From an uncultured Phascolarctobacterium sp. (lineage in GTDB: Bacteria; Bacillota; Negativicutes; Acidaminococcales; Acidaminococcaceae), in NCBI GenBank assembly GCA_900551745.1, contig URXA01000001.1:186001-250000 (forward strand): DNA of 64,000 bases, in the 5' to 3' direction. The notes beneath the pieces are model-generated. The model was not told where the DNA came from. It saw nothing but the letters and a program-made list of their open reading frames with translations, and searched no databases. The translations under genes and the position numbers were made by a program. Below are positions 63,318-64,000 of this stretch, piece by piece (positions within the stretch are counted from its first letter, which is position 1; each line of letters opens with the position of its first letter).

Positions 63318-64000
63318 TTATTTCTTATATTCTTTAACGATAACTCCATCAACTTTTTCAGCTGGAACAGGCTTACCGTTAACAGCAATTTGCATTGCCT
63401 TAATGTTGCCATATTTTACAATAATTTTTTTGTTTGCAGAGAAATTTTTTTCCTGATTACTGACCAAAGTTCCTTCAAAAACTTTTTCTCCATCTACAGT
63501 AACCTCTACCCAGCATCTGTCGTTACAAAACATATAGAGATTTAGATTGTTTTTATCAGGAATAGCTTGTTTCTGCTGTTCCTGTTTATTATCAGCAGGC
63601 TCTTTCTGTGCTTTAACAGCAGCTGCTTGTTCAGCGCGTTCTTTAGCCTTTTTGGCATCTGCTTCTATTTTTGCTTTTTCCTGCTCAGATATTTCATTGC
63701 TTTTGGCAGTATCATCACTTAAGGCTGATTGTTTTGGTGTCACAACATTTTCTGGTTGATCACTGTTGCTGAATAAGAAAATATAACCGGCGGCAGCAAT
63801 TATAACTAACAACACAAATGACAACAGATAAGTAAAAATATTTGAAGAATTTTTTTGCGGTTTTAGATGAGGAGTAACGCTTATTTTAGAAGTTGTACGG
63901 ATTTCAGCTGGTTTTATTTCTTCCGGATCAACACCTGCGCAGGCAGCTTTGTAAATCGTAACTAATTCTGGACCGTTGAGACCTAGATAATTACCATAAG
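63318..64000 (-). CDS. RodZ-like membrane protein (N-terminal part outside window)
   Basis: RodZ links the MreB cytoskeleton to the wall-building machinery. The frame stays open to the window edge, upstream of the TTG at 63824, so the gene is truncated here. What is visible: the end of a helix-turn-helix domain (YGNYLGLNGPELV), a basic linker, a transmembrane helix (TYLLSFVLLVIIAAAGYIFLF), a long charged Ala/Lys/Glu-rich spacer and a C-terminal beta domain of the DUF4115 type (VEVTVDGEKVFEGTL). This domain order is that of RodZ. In many Firmicutes rodZ also precedes rimO and cinA. Confidence 0.85.
   Translation of the reverse strand, partial: YGNYLGLNGPELVTIYKAACAGVDPEEIKPAEIRTTSKISVTPHLKPQKNSSNIFTYLLSFVLLVIIAAAGYIFLFSNSDQPENVVTPKQSALSDDTAKSNEISEQEKAKIEADAKKAKERAEQAAAVKAQKEPADNKQEQQKQAIPDKNNLNLYMFCNDRCWVEVTVDGEKVFEGTLVSNQEKNFSANKKIIVKYGNIKAMQIAVNGKPVPAEKVDGVIVKEYKK

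Overview
The window looks like chromosomal core sequence from an anaerobic, low-GC Firmicute. The evidence is codY between xerC and guaB, a fused ispH-rpsA gene, the cmk-plsC-ispH order, scpAB, an [FeFe]-hydrogenase with its maturase hydF, nfnAB, a type 2 IPP isomerase and corrinoid adenosyltransferase. Negativicutes (Acidaminococcaceae/Selenomonadaceae-like) is my best guess, but this is inference from gene content and no 16S is present. I see no prophage, insertion sequence or CRISPR array. Both ends cut genes: hydA at the left, a rodZ-like gene at the right.

Layout. 1-5.8 kb: an [FeFe]-hydrogenase with a rubredoxin-like tail convergent with hydF, then an acetate transporter, nicotinate phosphoribosyltransferase and a glycolipid glycosyltransferase. 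5.8-13 kb: dprA-topA-trmFO-yczE-like, then xerC-codY, which resembles the Bacillus order but lacks clpQ/clpY. 13-24.9 kb: guaB, a crotonase, a site-2 protease, trpS, scpA-scpB-rluB, a flavoprotein, cmk, plsC, ispH-rpsA and fni. 25-28.8 kb: a PDZ/radical-SAM-like protein, cobO, der and plsY. 29-31.7 kb: an ACT-domain protein with hom and thrB, behind a promoter framed by a striking inverted repeat. 31.7-40 kb: tRNA-Pro, a cysteine-rich unknown, prfC, a CitA/DcuS-type two-component pair and an envelope block (TagA-type transferase, psd, pssA, GT2). 40-48 kb: a long salvage operon. 48-52 kb: pduL and two paralogous secreted proteins. 52-64 kb: lexA, then leftward rodZ-ygiQ-solute-binding protein-rimO-cinA-DEAD helicase-hflX-ynbB.

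The most interesting block is 40.1-48.1 kb. A HAD phosphatase, an MTAP-family phosphorylase, mtnA, an ahcY-family hydrolase, a class II aldolase and an MTA/SAH deaminase are packed head to tail and followed by nfnAB. The phosphorylase has Asn/Ala where human MTAP has its two adenine-reading Asp residues. The hydrolase has HxExK where classical SAH hydrolases have HxTxE. Together with the deaminase this predicts a deaminate-first route: SAM by-products (MTA, 5'-deoxyadenosine, SAH) become inosine derivatives, which are then split to hypoxanthine plus a sugar phosphate, or to homocysteine plus inosine. The sugar phosphate would pass through MtnA and the aldolase to DHAP and a small aldehyde. Parts of such routes are known from methanogens and from the DHAP shunt.

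Other leads are two tandem secreted proteins sharing a two-module plan, an HflX with an intact JAMM metalloprotease-like motif at its N-terminus, CodY-box-like sites at three promoters including that of hydF, and a 330-bp structured region upstream of a perfect-consensus lexA promoter.
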